Below, in pieces: positions 1 through 9,432 of a stretch of 44,042 bases of DNA. Each line of letters opens with the position of its first letter. Position 1 is the first letter of the stretch. The stretch is taken from the NCBI GenBank assembly GCA_944323055.1, contig CALUQZ010000013.1:1-44042 (forward strand), in the 5' to 3' direction. The notes below the pieces were generated by a model that was not told where the DNA came from, did not search any database, and saw only the letters and a list, made by a program, of their open reading frames with translations. Source of the DNA: an uncultured Acholeplasmatales bacterium. Its GTDB lineage: Bacteria > Bacillota_I > Bacilli_A > Acholeplasmatales > Anaeroplasmataceae. Made by a program: the position numbers and the translations under genes.

Positions 1-81
1 TTGGGGTTCACTACACTTGGCGGTAAATACCCGTGGTAGGACTTTCACCTACTAGATTAATGCCATGCCCGGCACACGCAC
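1..81 (-). mobile_element. 5' end of a group II intron (truncated by window edge)
   Basis: Read on the minus strand from position 81, the sequence begins GTGCGTGTGCCGGGCATGGC and continues through AGGTGAAAGTCCTACC. This matches the conserved 5' start (GUGCG) and early domain I of bacterial group II introns as I know them. The exon side ends exactly in the T-run after a perfect hairpin (83-109), which is the classic insertion site of class C introns. Only 81 bases are present, so the rest of the ribozyme, any reverse transcriptase/maturase ORF and the 3' end cannot be seen. The class assignment rests on the target site, not on the intron body. Confidence 0.75.
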
Positions 82-82
82 A

Positions 83-109
83 AAATGGGCAGTTTAATAC
101 TGCCCATTT
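83..109 (-). terminator. Rho-independent terminator of the rpe operon, interrupted by the intron
   Basis: A perfect 11-bp inverted repeat (83-93 with 99-109, arms AAATGGGCAGT/ACTGCCCATTT, 5-base loop) lies about 120 bp downstream of the rpe stop. On the minus strand the descending arm ends in TTTT and the intron starts immediately after, so the U-tract has been cut by the insertion. Confidence 0.8.
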
Positions 110-127
110 CGTTTAGTATTATAGTAT

Positions 128-220
128 TCAAAATTTAAAGAAATACTACTTTCTGTTTATAGCTATACTACTTTTTAGTTTAAGCTCAAAAAGCACAAAT
201 ACTACTCAAAATTTAGAGAA
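128..220. repeat. Short imperfect direct repeats downstream of rpe
   Basis: TCAAAATTTAAAGAA (128-142) recurs with one change at 206-220, and AAATACTACT occurs at 141-150 and 197-206. I see no gene here. The function is unknown; this may be simple AT-rich redundancy or leftovers of a small duplication. Confidence 0.4.
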
Positions 221-228
221 CCCTTTTT

Positions 229-867
229 TTAATTCATTAATGATTTAATTTCTTTAATTACTGCTACTTTATTAGCACTTTTAGCTACTACTGAACCTAT
301 AATTACTACATCTGCTAAATCTTTAACATATTTAATTGTATCTTGATTAATACCACCATCTACCATTATTTGATAATGGTAGTCTTTTTGTATTTCTTTT
401 AATTTAGTTAATTTTGTAAGTGAATCTAAAATAAACTTTTGCCCACCAAAACCAGGTTCAACGCTCATTATTAAGACTAAGTCTAATTCACTTAAATAAG
501 GAATTAAAGATTCAACTCTAGTACCTGGTTTAATTGACATACCAACTTTAACTCCACTAGCTTTAATAAGGTTAATTGTATCGTCAATGTTACTTTCAGC
601 CTCATAATGAAAAGTAATCATATCGGCGCCAGCTTCAATAAATTTTGCTACATATTTTAAAGGATTTTTAATCATTAAATGCGTATCAAAAGGTAATGAT
701 GTCTTATTTCTTAATGATTTAAGAACTGGAAATCCAAAGCTAATATTAGGCACAAATTCTCCATCCATAACATCCATATGTAGATAATCAACTTCATTAT
801 ATAATTCTTTTAAATCATCATTTAAGCAGCTAAAATCAAAATCTAAAATTGATAAACTTATTTTCAT
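229..867 (-). CDS. rpe: Ribulose-phosphate 3-epimerase
   Basis: Interconverts ribulose 5-phosphate and xylulose 5-phosphate in the cytosolic pentose phosphate pathway. The 212-aa length is normal for this TIM-barrel family. Visible signatures are HMDVMDGEFVPN (His30 and catalytic/metal Asp32), THLMI (His63), VEPGFGGQKF (136-145) and MVDGGI with the second catalytic Asp170, followed by a phosphate-binding GS near 191-192. The ATG overlaps the rsgA stop as ATGA. It is the last gene of the rlmN-rsgA-rpe run. This order (rsgA next to rpe) is common in Bacillota, which supports the call. Confidence 0.96.
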   Translation of the reverse strand: MKISLSILDFDFSCLNDDLKELYNEVDYLHMDVMDGEFVPNISFGFPVLKSLRNKTSLPFDTHLMIKNPLKYVAKFIEAGADMITFHYEAESNIDDTINLIKASGVKVGMSIKPGTRVESLIPYLSELDLVLIMSVEPGFGGQKFILDSLTKLTKLKEIQKDYHYQIMVDGGINQDTIKYVKDLADVVIIGSVVAKSANKVAVIKEIKSLMN

Positions 868-1787
868 TTGTTCTCCTTCTTGATAGCTTCTAACATTTTT
901 AAGTAATTAAGATAACGAGAATTTTTAATTTGTTGCCCAACTTCTTCTCTAACTTTACAACCTTTACTTGTTTCTTCATGTAAACAATCTTTAAACTTAC
1001 ATTTAAATTTAGTAAATTCAACAAAATAATCTTTTAATTCATCTTTTTTTATATCTTGTAAATCTAGTTTAGAAAAACCTGGAGTATCACCTAAAAATCC
1101 GTTTTTAAAATGGTATAAGCTAGCTATCCTAGTAGTATGTTTTCCTCTACCTAAAGCTTTTGAAATTTCCGCCGTTTTAAGGGTAAATCCTGGGATAATA
1201 GCATTAATTAAGGTTGATTTCCCGGCCCCTGTTTGTCCGGCTACAATAGTTGTTTTGACACTTAATAGATTAACTAAATCTTGTGGGTAGTCTTTTTTAC
1301 TATTAACATAAAACACTTTATATCCTAATTCTTCATAATATTTCATTTCACTTTGCAGGTTAAATAATTCTTCTGATGTTAACTTATCTATCTTAGATAT
1401 AACTATAACAGGTTCAATATTTTGTTTCAAAATATTGACTAAAAATAGATCTAACAACAAATAAGAAAAAGCGGGTTCTTTAGCTGCAAACACTAATAAA
1501 ACTTGATCAATATTAGCTACATCAGGTCTTATTAAACTATTTTTACGTGGATATATTCTAGTAATTAAATCAGTATCAACTTCACAATAATCACCTACTT
1601 TTGGTGATAATTTAACATTACTTGTTTCTATTTTACTAGCATAACGATTTTTTCTAATTTGAAAATCACTACTTTTATCTACCCTATAATTTCTAAGTCT
1701 GCCAGCACAACGAACATTAACTGTACTATTATCTTCTAGTAAAACTTCGTAAAATCCACTATTTATACTAATAATGCGTCCGTTCAT
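864..1787 (-). CDS. rsgA: Ribosome small subunit-dependent GTPase RsgA
   Basis: Circularly permuted GTPase that acts late in 30S subunit maturation. The 307-aa product has an N-terminal OB-fold region (about 1-80), then the GTPase motifs in permuted order: G4 SKID (131-134), G1 GQTGAGKST (184-192) and G3 DTPG (234-237). A C-terminal zinc knuckle follows, with Cys263, Cys268, His270 and Cys277 visible. The family definition is the permutation plus the zinc site, and both are present. It overlaps rlmN upstream and rpe downstream by 4 bp each (ATGA), indicating translational coupling. TGA is the stop, which fixes the genetic code as standard. Confidence 0.96.
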   Translation of the reverse strand: MNGRIISINSGFYEVLLEDNSTVNVRCAGRLRNYRVDKSSDFQIRKNRYASKIETSNVKLSPKVGDYCEVDTDLITRIYPRKNSLIRPDVANIDQVLLVFAAKEPAFSYLLLDLFLVNILKQNIEPVIVISKIDKLTSEELFNLQSEMKYYEELGYKVFYVNSKKDYPQDLVNLLSVKTTIVAGQTGAGKSTLINAIIPGFTLKTAEISKALGRGKHTTRIASLYHFKNGFLGDTPGFSKLDLQDIKKDELKDYFVEFTKFKCKFKDCLHEETSKGCKVREEVGQQIKNSRYLNYLKMLEAIKKENK

Positions 1788-2806
1788 TCTAAATATTTAC
1801 TCCTCAATTGTCCACATGCCGCCGCTATATCACTGCCTTGTTCTTTTCTTAATGTAACATTTATACCTCGTTTTTTTAGCATATCATAAAAATGTCTTTG
1901 TCTAGTTAATGAAGATCTAGTGTAAGAATTTTCCATAACTTCATTATAAGGTATTAAATTAACATAAGCATTTAAATTAATTAATAAATCAGCTAATTCT
2001 AAAGCTTCTTTATCATTATCATTTAATTTATTAATTAATATATATTCAATAGTAATTCGCCTATTTGTTTTAGCATAATAGTAATTTAAAGCTTTAAATA
2101 ATTCTTCTAAATTATATTTTCTATTGATAGGCATAATTTGATTTCTTAACTTATCATTAGGGGCATGTAAGCTGATTGCTAAATTAACCTGTAATTCAAA
2201 ATCGGCAAATTCATATATTTTAGGTACTAAACCGCAAGTAGAAACTGTTAGATGTCTTTGCCCGATTTCTAAGCCTAGAGGATGATTAACAATTCTTAAA
2301 AACTTTAATAGATTGTCATAATTATCAAATGGTTCTCCGATCCCCATAACAACAATATGCGTAATTTTAACTTTAGTTAATTCTTCTACCATTAAAACTT
2401 GTAAAACCATTTCACCAGTCTCTAGATTCCTAACTTTTTTCTTTAAACCAGAAGCACAAAACATACATCCCATATTACAACCAATTTGACTAGTAACACA
2501 AAGTGAATACCCATATTCTTGATGCATTAAAACTGTTTCAATTAAATTATCATCTTCAAGCTTAAATAAAAATTTTATTGTTCCATCATTAGATATACTC
2601 TTAGTAACTAATGTTAAGGTCGGAAAATAGAAAAAATCATGCAATTTTTGTTGTAATTCTTTTTTAATATCAGACATCATAAAAAAATCTTTAACTTTCT
2701 TACGATATATCCAACTTATAATTTGTTTTGAACGAAAACTTTTTTCACCATTACTAGTAAAATAATCATTAAATTCATTTTCACTAAAATTGTATATATT
2801 TTCCAT
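1784..2806 (-). CDS. rlmN: Dual-specificity 23S rRNA (A2503-C2) / tRNA (A37-C2) methyltransferase RlmN
   Basis: Radical-SAM enzyme that methylates C2 of A2503 in 23S rRNA, and A37 of some tRNAs in related bacteria. The 340-aa length is typical. The [4Fe-4S] CxxxCxxC motif is seen as Cys110, Cys114 and Cys117 in the segment IGCNMGCMFCASG. The GIGEPFDNYDN segment and the C-terminal AAACGQL (Cys331, the methyl-carrying cysteine of the family) are present. Cfr resistance enzymes share the fold, but genome context (rsgA and rpe neighbours) and overall similarity favour the housekeeping RlmN. An AGGAGG site precedes the ATG. Confidence 0.94.
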   Translation of the reverse strand: MENIYNFSENEFNDYFTSNGEKSFRSKQIISWIYRKKVKDFFMMSDIKKELQQKLHDFFYFPTLTLVTKSISNDGTIKFLFKLEDDNLIETVLMHQEYGYSLCVTSQIGCNMGCMFCASGLKKKVRNLETGEMVLQVLMVEELTKVKITHIVVMGIGEPFDNYDNLLKFLRIVNHPLGLEIGQRHLTVSTCGLVPKIYEFADFELQVNLAISLHAPNDKLRNQIMPINRKYNLEELFKALNYYYAKTNRRITIEYILINKLNDNDKEALELADLLINLNAYVNLIPYNEVMENSYTRSSLTRQRHFYDMLKKRGINVTLRKEQGSDIAAACGQLRSKYLE

Positions 2807-2814
2807 ATTTCCTC

Positions 2815-5121
2815 CTAATCAACAGCCTTTAAAGATTCAACCATCTTAACTTTATTAATAAAAGTTGACATTAATAAATTGACCATAATACCAAATCCAC
2901 CAGTTAAAAGTAAAGTATAAATATAAGAACTAATATTTATGTTATATAAATAAGACAATAATGGGTTTTCGTTAATAACTAGAACTCCATACATTAAAGG
3001 ATATCCTATTGCTAAACCTAATAAAGAAGCTGCAACTGTTAATATCAATATTTCTATTAAGAATGAAGCCGCTATTTCTTTGTGTGAAAAGCCTAATACT
3101 TTTAAAGTAGCTATATCTTTAATTCTTTCTTTAAAATTTAATAAAGCTAAGTTATATAATACTACTATAGCTAGTAATATTGCAAAGATTTTAATTGTAT
3201 TTGTCATTATTCTAATAGATGACAATCTATTTTCTGCTTCTTGTTCTAACTCACTCATTGTCATACCAGAAGATATATCATCAATACTTAAAAATTCTTC
3301 TAAAGTATCTTCTGATTTAGTATTATCATTTAATTTAACCCAACAATTATTAGGAGCAATATCTAATAAATTACTAGCTCTAGATATAAAAATACCTTGA
3401 GATAAAGATAAATCTACAATATCAGTTATAGTAACATCATAAGATATACCATCATAAATAAATCTTATTTTATCACCAGCTTGAGCATTTATCTCATTAG
3501 CTACTTTACTAGATATTAAGCAACTAAATTCATCGTATGTAGGCACAAAAATATGGCTTGTTTCTGGCAAAATAAACAAATATGAGCTTATCATTTTATC
3601 ATTTATAATATTAACTTGTAGTTTTGTATATTCATCAGCATATAAAATATTTGAAATATTTTTATAATTTTCCTTTAAAGATATATTTGTATTATAAGAT
3701 AATGTAATATCAAAAGGAATGAGTTCTTTTTCAGTAGCAATACTATTATCTAAAGTGTCTTCTATACCAAAGCCACATAACAAAAGAGCACTACAACCCA
3801 TAACTCCAAATAAAACCATTAACGTACGACTAATTTTCCTTTTCATATTTCTTAAAGCCATTTTTAAAGTTAGAAAATTCTCTTTTTTAGTAGGTAAGTG
3901 ATCAAATAATGTAGCTTTCATATTATAGCTATTTTCGCCCCTAATACTTGTAGCCGGTACTTTTTTTAAAATATTAGTTAAAGCTATAATAGCTGTCAAA
4001 TATACAATTACAATTAATAATAAAACACTTAATAGATAAAAAGGTCTAAAAATTGGTGTAGCTATATTAGGTATTTGATATAAAATATCATATTTTTGAT
4101 TCATAACAGCCGGAATGATTAAAGGGCCTAATATAATCCCTATAATACCACCAATTAAACATAAAATAACAAAGATATTTGTATAATGCATTAATATTTC
4201 CCAATTAGAGTACCCTAACGCTTTAAGTAAACCGATATTTTTTTGTTCTTTATCTATTAATTGGGATATAGAGGTTAATATGATTAATAAAGCTACTAAA
4301 TAGAAAATAATTGGGAATATATAAATTAATTGTTTAGCTTGAATAATATCTGCTTCTATATTCATATTTGATGGTAAATCGCTTCGATTCAATGCATATA
4401 ATGTCGTATAATTATTATTGATATAATCAATGACAGAAGCTGCGTTTAAATCTTTAATTAATATTTGATTATATAGGCTAGGAATTATATTTAAAATAAT
4501 ATCTATATTAATGTTTGTGTACAATTGATTTATAGCTTTAGCAATAGCTTCTTCTCCTATATAAAGAAAATTAGGCTGATATTCACTATTATCTAAAGCT
4601 TCTGGATGAGTCATAGTCCCACTAATCGTAAATTCTAAAGCTATATTACTTAATTCTATTCCTAAAATATTAATGTTACTAACATTTAACGTAAAAGTAT
4701 CATTTATATTTAATTCATTTTTTATTAAAAAGTTTTCATCTACTAAAACCATACTAGCATCTATTTTATCTACACTAGCATAGGCAGGTATGTCAATAGT
4801 AGATTTTTCATTAAAACTAGCCACTATAACATTATAATTTTTAACAGTACCTAATAAATATAATCTTTCTTCATAATTAATACTATTACTATCTAAATAA
4901 GTTTTAATATCTTGTTGGTTATTATCTGTCATAACAATAGCATCTGCCATATTAGACTTTTGATATATTAAATCAACTTTATAAGCAAAATCTTGCCAAT
5001 TAGCATAAATTCCTGTAAATAAAGTCACAGATAAAATAGCTATGATGATAACTGTAATATATTGATTAATATTTTCTTTTATTTCACGTAAGGTTTTCCT
5101 AAATAAAACATTTTTTACCAT
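2815..5121 (-). CDS. FtsX-family ABC transporter permease (two FtsX domains)
   Basis: 768-aa membrane protein. One N-terminal helix (about 20-40) is followed by an extracytoplasmic region of some 220 residues, then three helices (about 268-390). A second helix near 435-455 begins the second half, with another extracytoplasmic region and three helices at the C-terminus (about 645-760). The segments LLKALGYSNWEI and TLKVLGFSHKEI are the paired cytoplasmic coupling motifs of FtsX/MacB-type permeases. It follows its ATPase partner with a 7-bp overlap. Such pairs are mostly involved in lipoprotein, peptide or lipid handling or in efflux of membrane-active compounds. The substrate cannot be read from the sequence. 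Confidence 0.88.
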   Translation of the reverse strand: MVKNVLFRKTLREIKENINQYITVIIIAILSVTLFTGIYANWQDFAYKVDLIYQKSNMADAIVMTDNNQQDIKTYLDSNSINYEERLYLLGTVKNYNVIVASFNEKSTIDIPAYASVDKIDASMVLVDENFLIKNELNINDTFTLNVSNINILGIELSNIALEFTISGTMTHPEALDNSEYQPNFLYIGEEAIAKAINQLYTNINIDIILNIIPSLYNQILIKDLNAASVIDYINNNYTTLYALNRSDLPSNMNIEADIIQAKQLIYIFPIIFYLVALLIILTSISQLIDKEQKNIGLLKALGYSNWEILMHYTNIFVILCLIGGIIGIILGPLIIPAVMNQKYDILYQIPNIATPIFRPFYLLSVLLLIVIVYLTAIIALTNILKKVPATSIRGENSYNMKATLFDHLPTKKENFLTLKMALRNMKRKISRTLMVLFGVMGCSALLLCGFGIEDTLDNSIATEKELIPFDITLSYNTNISLKENYKNISNILYADEYTKLQVNIINDKMISSYLFILPETSHIFVPTYDEFSCLISSKVANEINAQAGDKIRFIYDGISYDVTITDIVDLSLSQGIFISRASNLLDIAPNNCWVKLNDNTKSEDTLEEFLSIDDISSGMTMSELEQEAENRLSSIRIMTNTIKIFAILLAIVVLYNLALLNFKERIKDIATLKVLGFSHKEIAASFLIEILILTVAASLLGLAIGYPLMYGVLVINENPLLSYLYNINISSYIYTLLLTGGFGIMVNLLMSTFINKVKMVESLKAVD

Positions 5122-5816
5122 TCTATTTCACTGACTTCCTTAACTTGCTCATTATAAAAATCACTAATTATCTTACCATCATTTATTTTAATAACTCTAT
5201 CAGCTACAAGTGCAATATTAGCATTATGAGTAACTACTACAACGGCACTATCATATGATTTAGCTAAATCTTTAAGCAACGCAATAATTGTTTTCCCCGT
5301 CTTACTATCTAAAGCTCCTGTAGGCTCATCACATAACAATAACTCTGGCTTTTTAACTAAAGCACGAGCTATACTTACTCTTTGTTGTTCGCCACCACTT
5401 AAAGCAGACGGGAAATTATTAATTCTTTTTTCTAAACCAACTTTTTTTAATACATCTAAAGGATCTAAACTATTAGGTATTCGTTTAGTAGCTAATATAA
5501 CATTTTCTAAGGCAGTTAAATTATTCATCAAATTATAAAATTGAAAGACAAACCCGATTTTTTCTCTTCTAAATTTAGACAATTCTTTATTATTGTAAGA
5601 ACATACATCTATACCATTTAAATAATAAGAACCTGTTGAAGCTAAATCCATACCACCTAAAATGTTCAATAATGTTGTTTTACCAGCACCACTAGGGCCT
5701 AAAATTACAACAAATTCCTTTTTATTTATACTAAAATTAATATCATCTAAAGCTTTTACTAATGTATCGTCTTTTCCATAATATTTAGCAATATGTTCTA
5801 AACTTATATATGCCAT
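5115..5816 (-). CDS. ABC transporter ATP-binding protein (MacB/LolD/FtsE-type)
   Basis: 233-aa nucleotide-binding subunit, partner of the FtsX-family permease that follows it with a 7-bp overlap. Walker A GPSGAGKTT is near residues 40-48, the Q-loop lies in FVFQFYN, the signature is LSGGEQQR, Walker B is LLLCDEPTGALD and the switch histidine is in VVVTHN. The combination of LSGGEQQRVSIARAL and DEPTGALD is characteristic of the MacB/LolD/BceA type of exporter ATPase. It starts 2 bp after the pheT stop, so transcription from the pheST T-box promoter region could extend into it. No terminator is visible between them. Confidence 0.92.
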   Translation of the reverse strand: MAYISLEHIAKYYGKDDTLVKALDDINFSINKKEFVVILGPSGAGKTTLLNILGGMDLASTGSYYLNGIDVCSYNNKELSKFRREKIGFVFQFYNLMNNLTALENVILATKRIPNSLDPLDVLKKVGLEKRINNFPSALSGGEQQRVSIARALVKKPELLLCDEPTGALDSKTGKTIIALLKDLAKSYDSAVVVVTHNANIALVADRVIKINDGKIISDFYNEQVKEVSEIEW

Positions 5817-5818
5817 AA

Positions 5819-8191
5819 CTACCTCAAAGTTGCTTTAAAATAGAAGTCTAATCGATTTAAAATAGAATTTATAACTTTATTTATATCATTAGTTTCTAAG
5901 GTCTTATTAGGATCATTAAATAACATTTTAATAGCTAATGATTTTTTGTTTTCACCTAAAGATATATCCTCATATAAATCAAAAATATCAATACTAACTA
6001 AATATTTTTTAGCTACCATTTTAATAACATCTATTACTTCCTTAGCTTTGACATTAGAGTCAACAACTATAGCTAAATCGCGTTCAATTGAAGGGAATTT
6101 AGAAATAGGTTTATAAGAAATCGGAGCTGTATGAGCTAAAACTTTATCTAAATTTAATTCAAATACATAACTTTCTTTTAAATCATGTTCTTTTCTAAAT
6201 TTAGGATGTAATCCGGCAATAAAACCAACTAATTCTTTTTCAACATAAATTTTAGCTGCTAAGCCTAGATGATAAGTGGATTTAATATCTGTATATGCTT
6301 CATATTCAAATGCTAAATTTAATTTACTAGCTAATAAATCTAAAATACCTTTTAGTAAGAAGAAATCAACTTTTTGATTAGTTTGTTGCCATAAACTACT
6401 ACTAAAACTGCCACAAATTCCACCAGCTAACATTGTTTCTTCTTTAGTTAAACTATAACGTTTACCTATTTCAAAAACTGCAACATCGTTGATTTGTCTA
6501 GCTAAATTGTAACTAATCGTACTAATTATGCCATTTAAAACACTTAAACGCATATAAGCTCTATCATTAGTTAAAGGCATTAATACTTTAATCGGATCAG
6601 CAATATCAACAATATTATACAAATTTAGTTCTTGTTCACTAACTAAAGAGTAAGTTACTATTTCATTTAAACCTATATGAGCTAATACTTCTTTAATATT
6701 TCTAATTTGTTGTTGTTTAACCGTTAAATGACCAACCTCATTAATTGTTGAAATGGTTGTAGGAATCTTATCATAGCCAATCATTCTTGCTACATCTTCA
6801 CAAATGTCAGCAAAGAAAGCTTCTAAATCCATTCTTCTAGCAGGGATAGTTATATGATATATTTGATCATTAATTATATATTCATAACGTAATCTATTAA
6901 AGATATCTTCTAATTCATCTTTAGTAATATTAGTACCTAAGAAACTATTAATTTTATTTAATGTAACATCAACATACTTAACTTCATAAGGCTTTTTAAC
7001 ATCCTTAACAATTCCGCCACAAATTGTACCACCTGCTAGAGAACATATTAGGCTACTAGCCATATTAATAGCTCTCTCAATTCTTTCTTGACAAACAATA
7101 CGTTCAAAACGCGTAGATGCTTCACTCTTTAGATTTAGACGACTAGAAGTCTTTCTAATTCTTAAAGGTTCAAACATGGCAACTTCTAAAACAACGTTTT
7201 TTGTTTCTGGTAAAACTTCAGAATTTAAGCCACCCATAATACCAGCTAAACCTAAAGCTTTATTACCATCTGTAATCATTACATCAGTCGGTTCAAGTTC
7301 TCTTTTAATATTATCGAGTGTCACAAATTCTTTTAAATCACCAGCATCTTTGATGACAATGTTATTCCCAACAAAATCATAGTCATAAGCATGCATCGGT
7401 TGACCTAATGTTATCATAACATAATTGGTGATATCTACAACATTATTTATAGGTCTAATACCGCTAGCTATCAAGCGCATTTTTAGCCACATTGGTGACT
7501 CTTTAATTTCAACATTATTAATTAATCTAGCTTGATATTCATAACAAGCATCACTTTCAATTTTTACACTCAAAGGATTAATCATTTTTGTTTCTTTAAT
7601 TGGAAAAATTGGAAGTGCTAAATCCCTATTTAATGTAGCAGCTACATCATATGCTACACCTTCAATTGATAATAAATCTGATCTATTACTTGTAAGTTCT
7701 AAATCAATAATAACATCATCTAAGTTTAAATATTTTATGACATCACTACCAACAACAGCATCACTTGGCAATAGATAAATACCATTTTTATACTTTTCAT
7801 CTATTAATCTTTCTTCTATACCTAATTCTTGTAAAGAACACAACATACCATGTGATTCTACCCCTCTAACTTTAGATAACTTAATCGTACCACCAGGTAA
7901 CTTAGCTCCTTCTAAAGCCACAATTACTTTTTCTCCTACTGCTACATTAGGTGCACCACAAACAATGTCTAAGACTGTACTACCTACATTAACTTTACAA
8001 ACATGCAAATGGTCACTATTAGGATGCATTTCGCAAGTTAAAACTTCACCAACAACTAAATTAGTAGCTGTTGATAATTCTTTCATTGTTTCAATTTCTG
8101 AAACATGTAATGAAATAGCTTCATAAATTTCTTCTTTTGTTAAACCACTTAAATCAACATAGTCATTTAACCATTTTAATGATACTCGCAT
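5819..8191 (-). CDS. pheT: Phenylalanine--tRNA ligase beta subunit
   Basis: 790-aa beta subunit of the alpha2-beta2 phenylalanyl-tRNA synthetase. Domains in order are an N-terminal tRNA-binding EMAP-like domain (about 40-150, with CGAPNVAVGEKV), the B3/B4 editing domain (about 210-400, which hydrolyses mischarged Tyr-tRNA), the B5 domain (about 405-475), a catalytic-like core and a C-terminal ferredoxin-fold anticodon-binding domain (about 695-790, starting near SKFPSIERDLAIVVD). It overlaps pheS by one base and is controlled by the T-box upstream of pheS. Confidence 0.96.
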   Translation of the reverse strand: MRVSLKWLNDYVDLSGLTKEEIYEAISLHVSEIETMKELSTATNLVVGEVLTCEMHPNSDHLHVCKVNVGSTVLDIVCGAPNVAVGEKVIVALEGAKLPGGTIKLSKVRGVESHGMLCSLQELGIEERLIDEKYKNGIYLLPSDAVVGSDVIKYLNLDDVIIDLELTSNRSDLLSIEGVAYDVAATLNRDLALPIFPIKETKMINPLSVKIESDACYEYQARLINNVEIKESPMWLKMRLIASGIRPINNVVDITNYVMITLGQPMHAYDYDFVGNNIVIKDAGDLKEFVTLDNIKRELEPTDVMITDGNKALGLAGIMGGLNSEVLPETKNVVLEVAMFEPLRIRKTSSRLNLKSEASTRFERIVCQERIERAINMASSLICSLAGGTICGGIVKDVKKPYEVKYVDVTLNKINSFLGTNITKDELEDIFNRLRYEYIINDQIYHITIPARRMDLEAFFADICEDVARMIGYDKIPTTISTINEVGHLTVKQQQIRNIKEVLAHIGLNEIVTYSLVSEQELNLYNIVDIADPIKVLMPLTNDRAYMRLSVLNGIISTISYNLARQINDVAVFEIGKRYSLTKEETMLAGGICGSFSSSLWQQTNQKVDFFLLKGILDLLASKLNLAFEYEAYTDIKSTYHLGLAAKIYVEKELVGFIAGLHPKFRKEHDLKESYVFELNLDKVLAHTAPISYKPISKFPSIERDLAIVVDSNVKAKEVIDVIKMVAKKYLVSIDIFDLYEDISLGENKKSLAIKMLFNDPNKTLETNDINKVINSILNRLDFYFKATLR

Positions 8192-9204
8192 TATTTTGCC
8201 TCCTTGAATTGTTTTAAGAAACGTAGGTCATTAGTATAGAAATTTCTAATATCTTCAATGCCATATTTTAACATTGTAATTCTCTCAATACCTACACCAA
8301 AAGCAAATCCTTGAATCTCATTAGGATCATAACCACACATTTCTAATACATGATGATTAACCATACCAGCCCCTAGTATTTCGATCCAACCGGTATTTTT
8401 ACACATTGAACAACCTTTACCACCGCATTTATGACATGATACATCTACTTCAACAGATGGTTCTGTAAATGGGAAATAAGAAGGACGTAAACGAATCTTT
8501 CTATCATCACCTAATATTTTTTTTGCCATTTCTAAAAGAGCACCTTTTAAATCAGCTAAAGTAATATTATGACCTAAAACTAATCCTTCACATTGCATAA
8601 ATTGATGTGAATGGGTAGCATCATCGGCATCACGACGATAAGTTTTTCCCGGACAAATTATTTGAATCGGTTTTCCCTTTTTAGCTAGCATTGTTCTAAC
8701 CTGAACAGGAGAGGTTTGACTTCTAAGTAACAATTCAGGATTAATATAGAAAGTATCTTGCATATCTCTAGCTGGGTGTCCCTTAGGTAAGTTCAATTTT
8801 TCAAAACAATATTCATCTGTTTCAATTTCGGGACCTTCAGCTACTTCATAGCCTAAACCGATAAATAAATTTTCTAAATCAATTATTGTTTGCGTTAATG
8901 GATGAATTGTTCCTAAATTAAACTTATAACCTGGTAACGTAACGTCTTTAGTTTCTTTTTTAATTTGTTCTAAAACTAGAGCATCTTGTAATTCTCTTTC
9001 TTTCTCAAGAAATAAAGCTTCACAATTTTTCTTTAAAATATTTACTTCTTGGCCTAATTTTTTCTTTTCTTCAGGGCCTAAATTTTTCATTTCACTCATT
9101 TTAGCATTAATTAAACCTTTTTTTCCTAAATAAGTGACCTTTAGTTGATTAAAATCATTTAAAGTTGTAATTTTACTTAATTCTTCTTTTAATTTATCAA
9201 TCAT
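8191..9204 (-). CDS. pheS: Phenylalanine--tRNA ligase alpha subunit
   Basis: 337-aa catalytic alpha subunit of phenylalanyl-tRNA synthetase. An N-terminal coiled-coil arm (about 1-85) binds tRNA. The class II catalytic core contains motif 2 (around [12 protein letters not shown]), the zinc-ligand-like cluster [16 protein letters not shown] near residue 255, and motif 3 ([13 protein letters not shown]). It starts with ATG preceded by AAAGGAGAT at good spacing. A T-box leader ends just upstream, so expression responds to uncharged tRNA-Phe. Confidence 0.97.
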   Translation of the reverse strand: MIDKLKEELSKITTLNDFNQLKVTYLGKKGLINAKMSEMKNLGPEEKKKLGQEVNILKKNCEALFLEKERELQDALVLEQIKKETKDVTLPGYKFNLGTIHPLTQTIIDLENLFIGLGYEVAEGPEIETDEYCFEKLNLPKGHPARDMQDTFYINPELLLRSQTSPVQVRTMLAKKGKPIQIICPGKTYRRDADDATHSHQFMQCEGLVLGHNITLADLKGALLEMAKKILGDDRKIRLRPSYFPFTEPSVEVDVSCHKCGGKGCSMCKNTGWIEILGAGMVNHHVLEMCGYDPNEIQGFAFGVGIERITMLKYGIEDIRNFYTNDLRFLKQFKEAK

Positions 9205-9219
9205 TTTTAATATCTCCTT

Positions 9220-9425
9220 TAAACAAAATAAAAGTCCTTAGATAAAAATCTAAGGACGAAAAACCGTGGTACCACCTTAATTCTAGCAATTTGCTAGCCC
9301 TCTTTTTGTTAACGCCAACAACGGGTATGATTAGTACCTTTTCGAAAAATGAACTTTCAAATAGCTACAATAAAATCTCTCATCAATGATTTCTTTCTGT
9401 AAATGTAGTTTATTTTACTCTTTTT
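9220..9425 (-). promoter_or_regulatory. T-box riboswitch (tRNA-Phe) leader of pheST
   Basis: On the minus strand the leader carries the T-box core AAGGTGGTACCACGG (complement of 9264-9278). It is preceded by a perfect stem (9284-9298, CTAGCAA/TTGCTAG) and followed by a terminator hairpin with a 10-bp stem (9234-9243 with 9248-9257, loop of four), then TTTTATTTT. The antiterminator can form between the T-box and the CGTCC just inside the terminator arm. By analogy with the Bacillus pheS leader, I place the likely specifier UUC at 9353-9351, with the ACCCGTTG...AACAAAAAGAGGG stem II segment after it. The specifier call is moderate; the T-box itself is clear. I do not see a promoter, so the 5' limit is approximate. 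Confidence 0.9.
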
Positions 9426-9432
9426 TTCTAGA

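Noticed and set aside
1-81. rRNA, tRNA or tmRNA end at the left edge
   Set aside because: The GTGCG...CCGGGCATGG...GGTGAAAGTCC order matches a group II intron 5' end, and the junction with the hairpin T-run fits its insertion site. No cloverleaf or CCA end is present.
784-1790. Mycoplasma-type genetic code (TGA as Trp)
   Set aside because: TGA ends rlmN and rsgA in ATGA overlaps, and Trp is encoded by TGG throughout.
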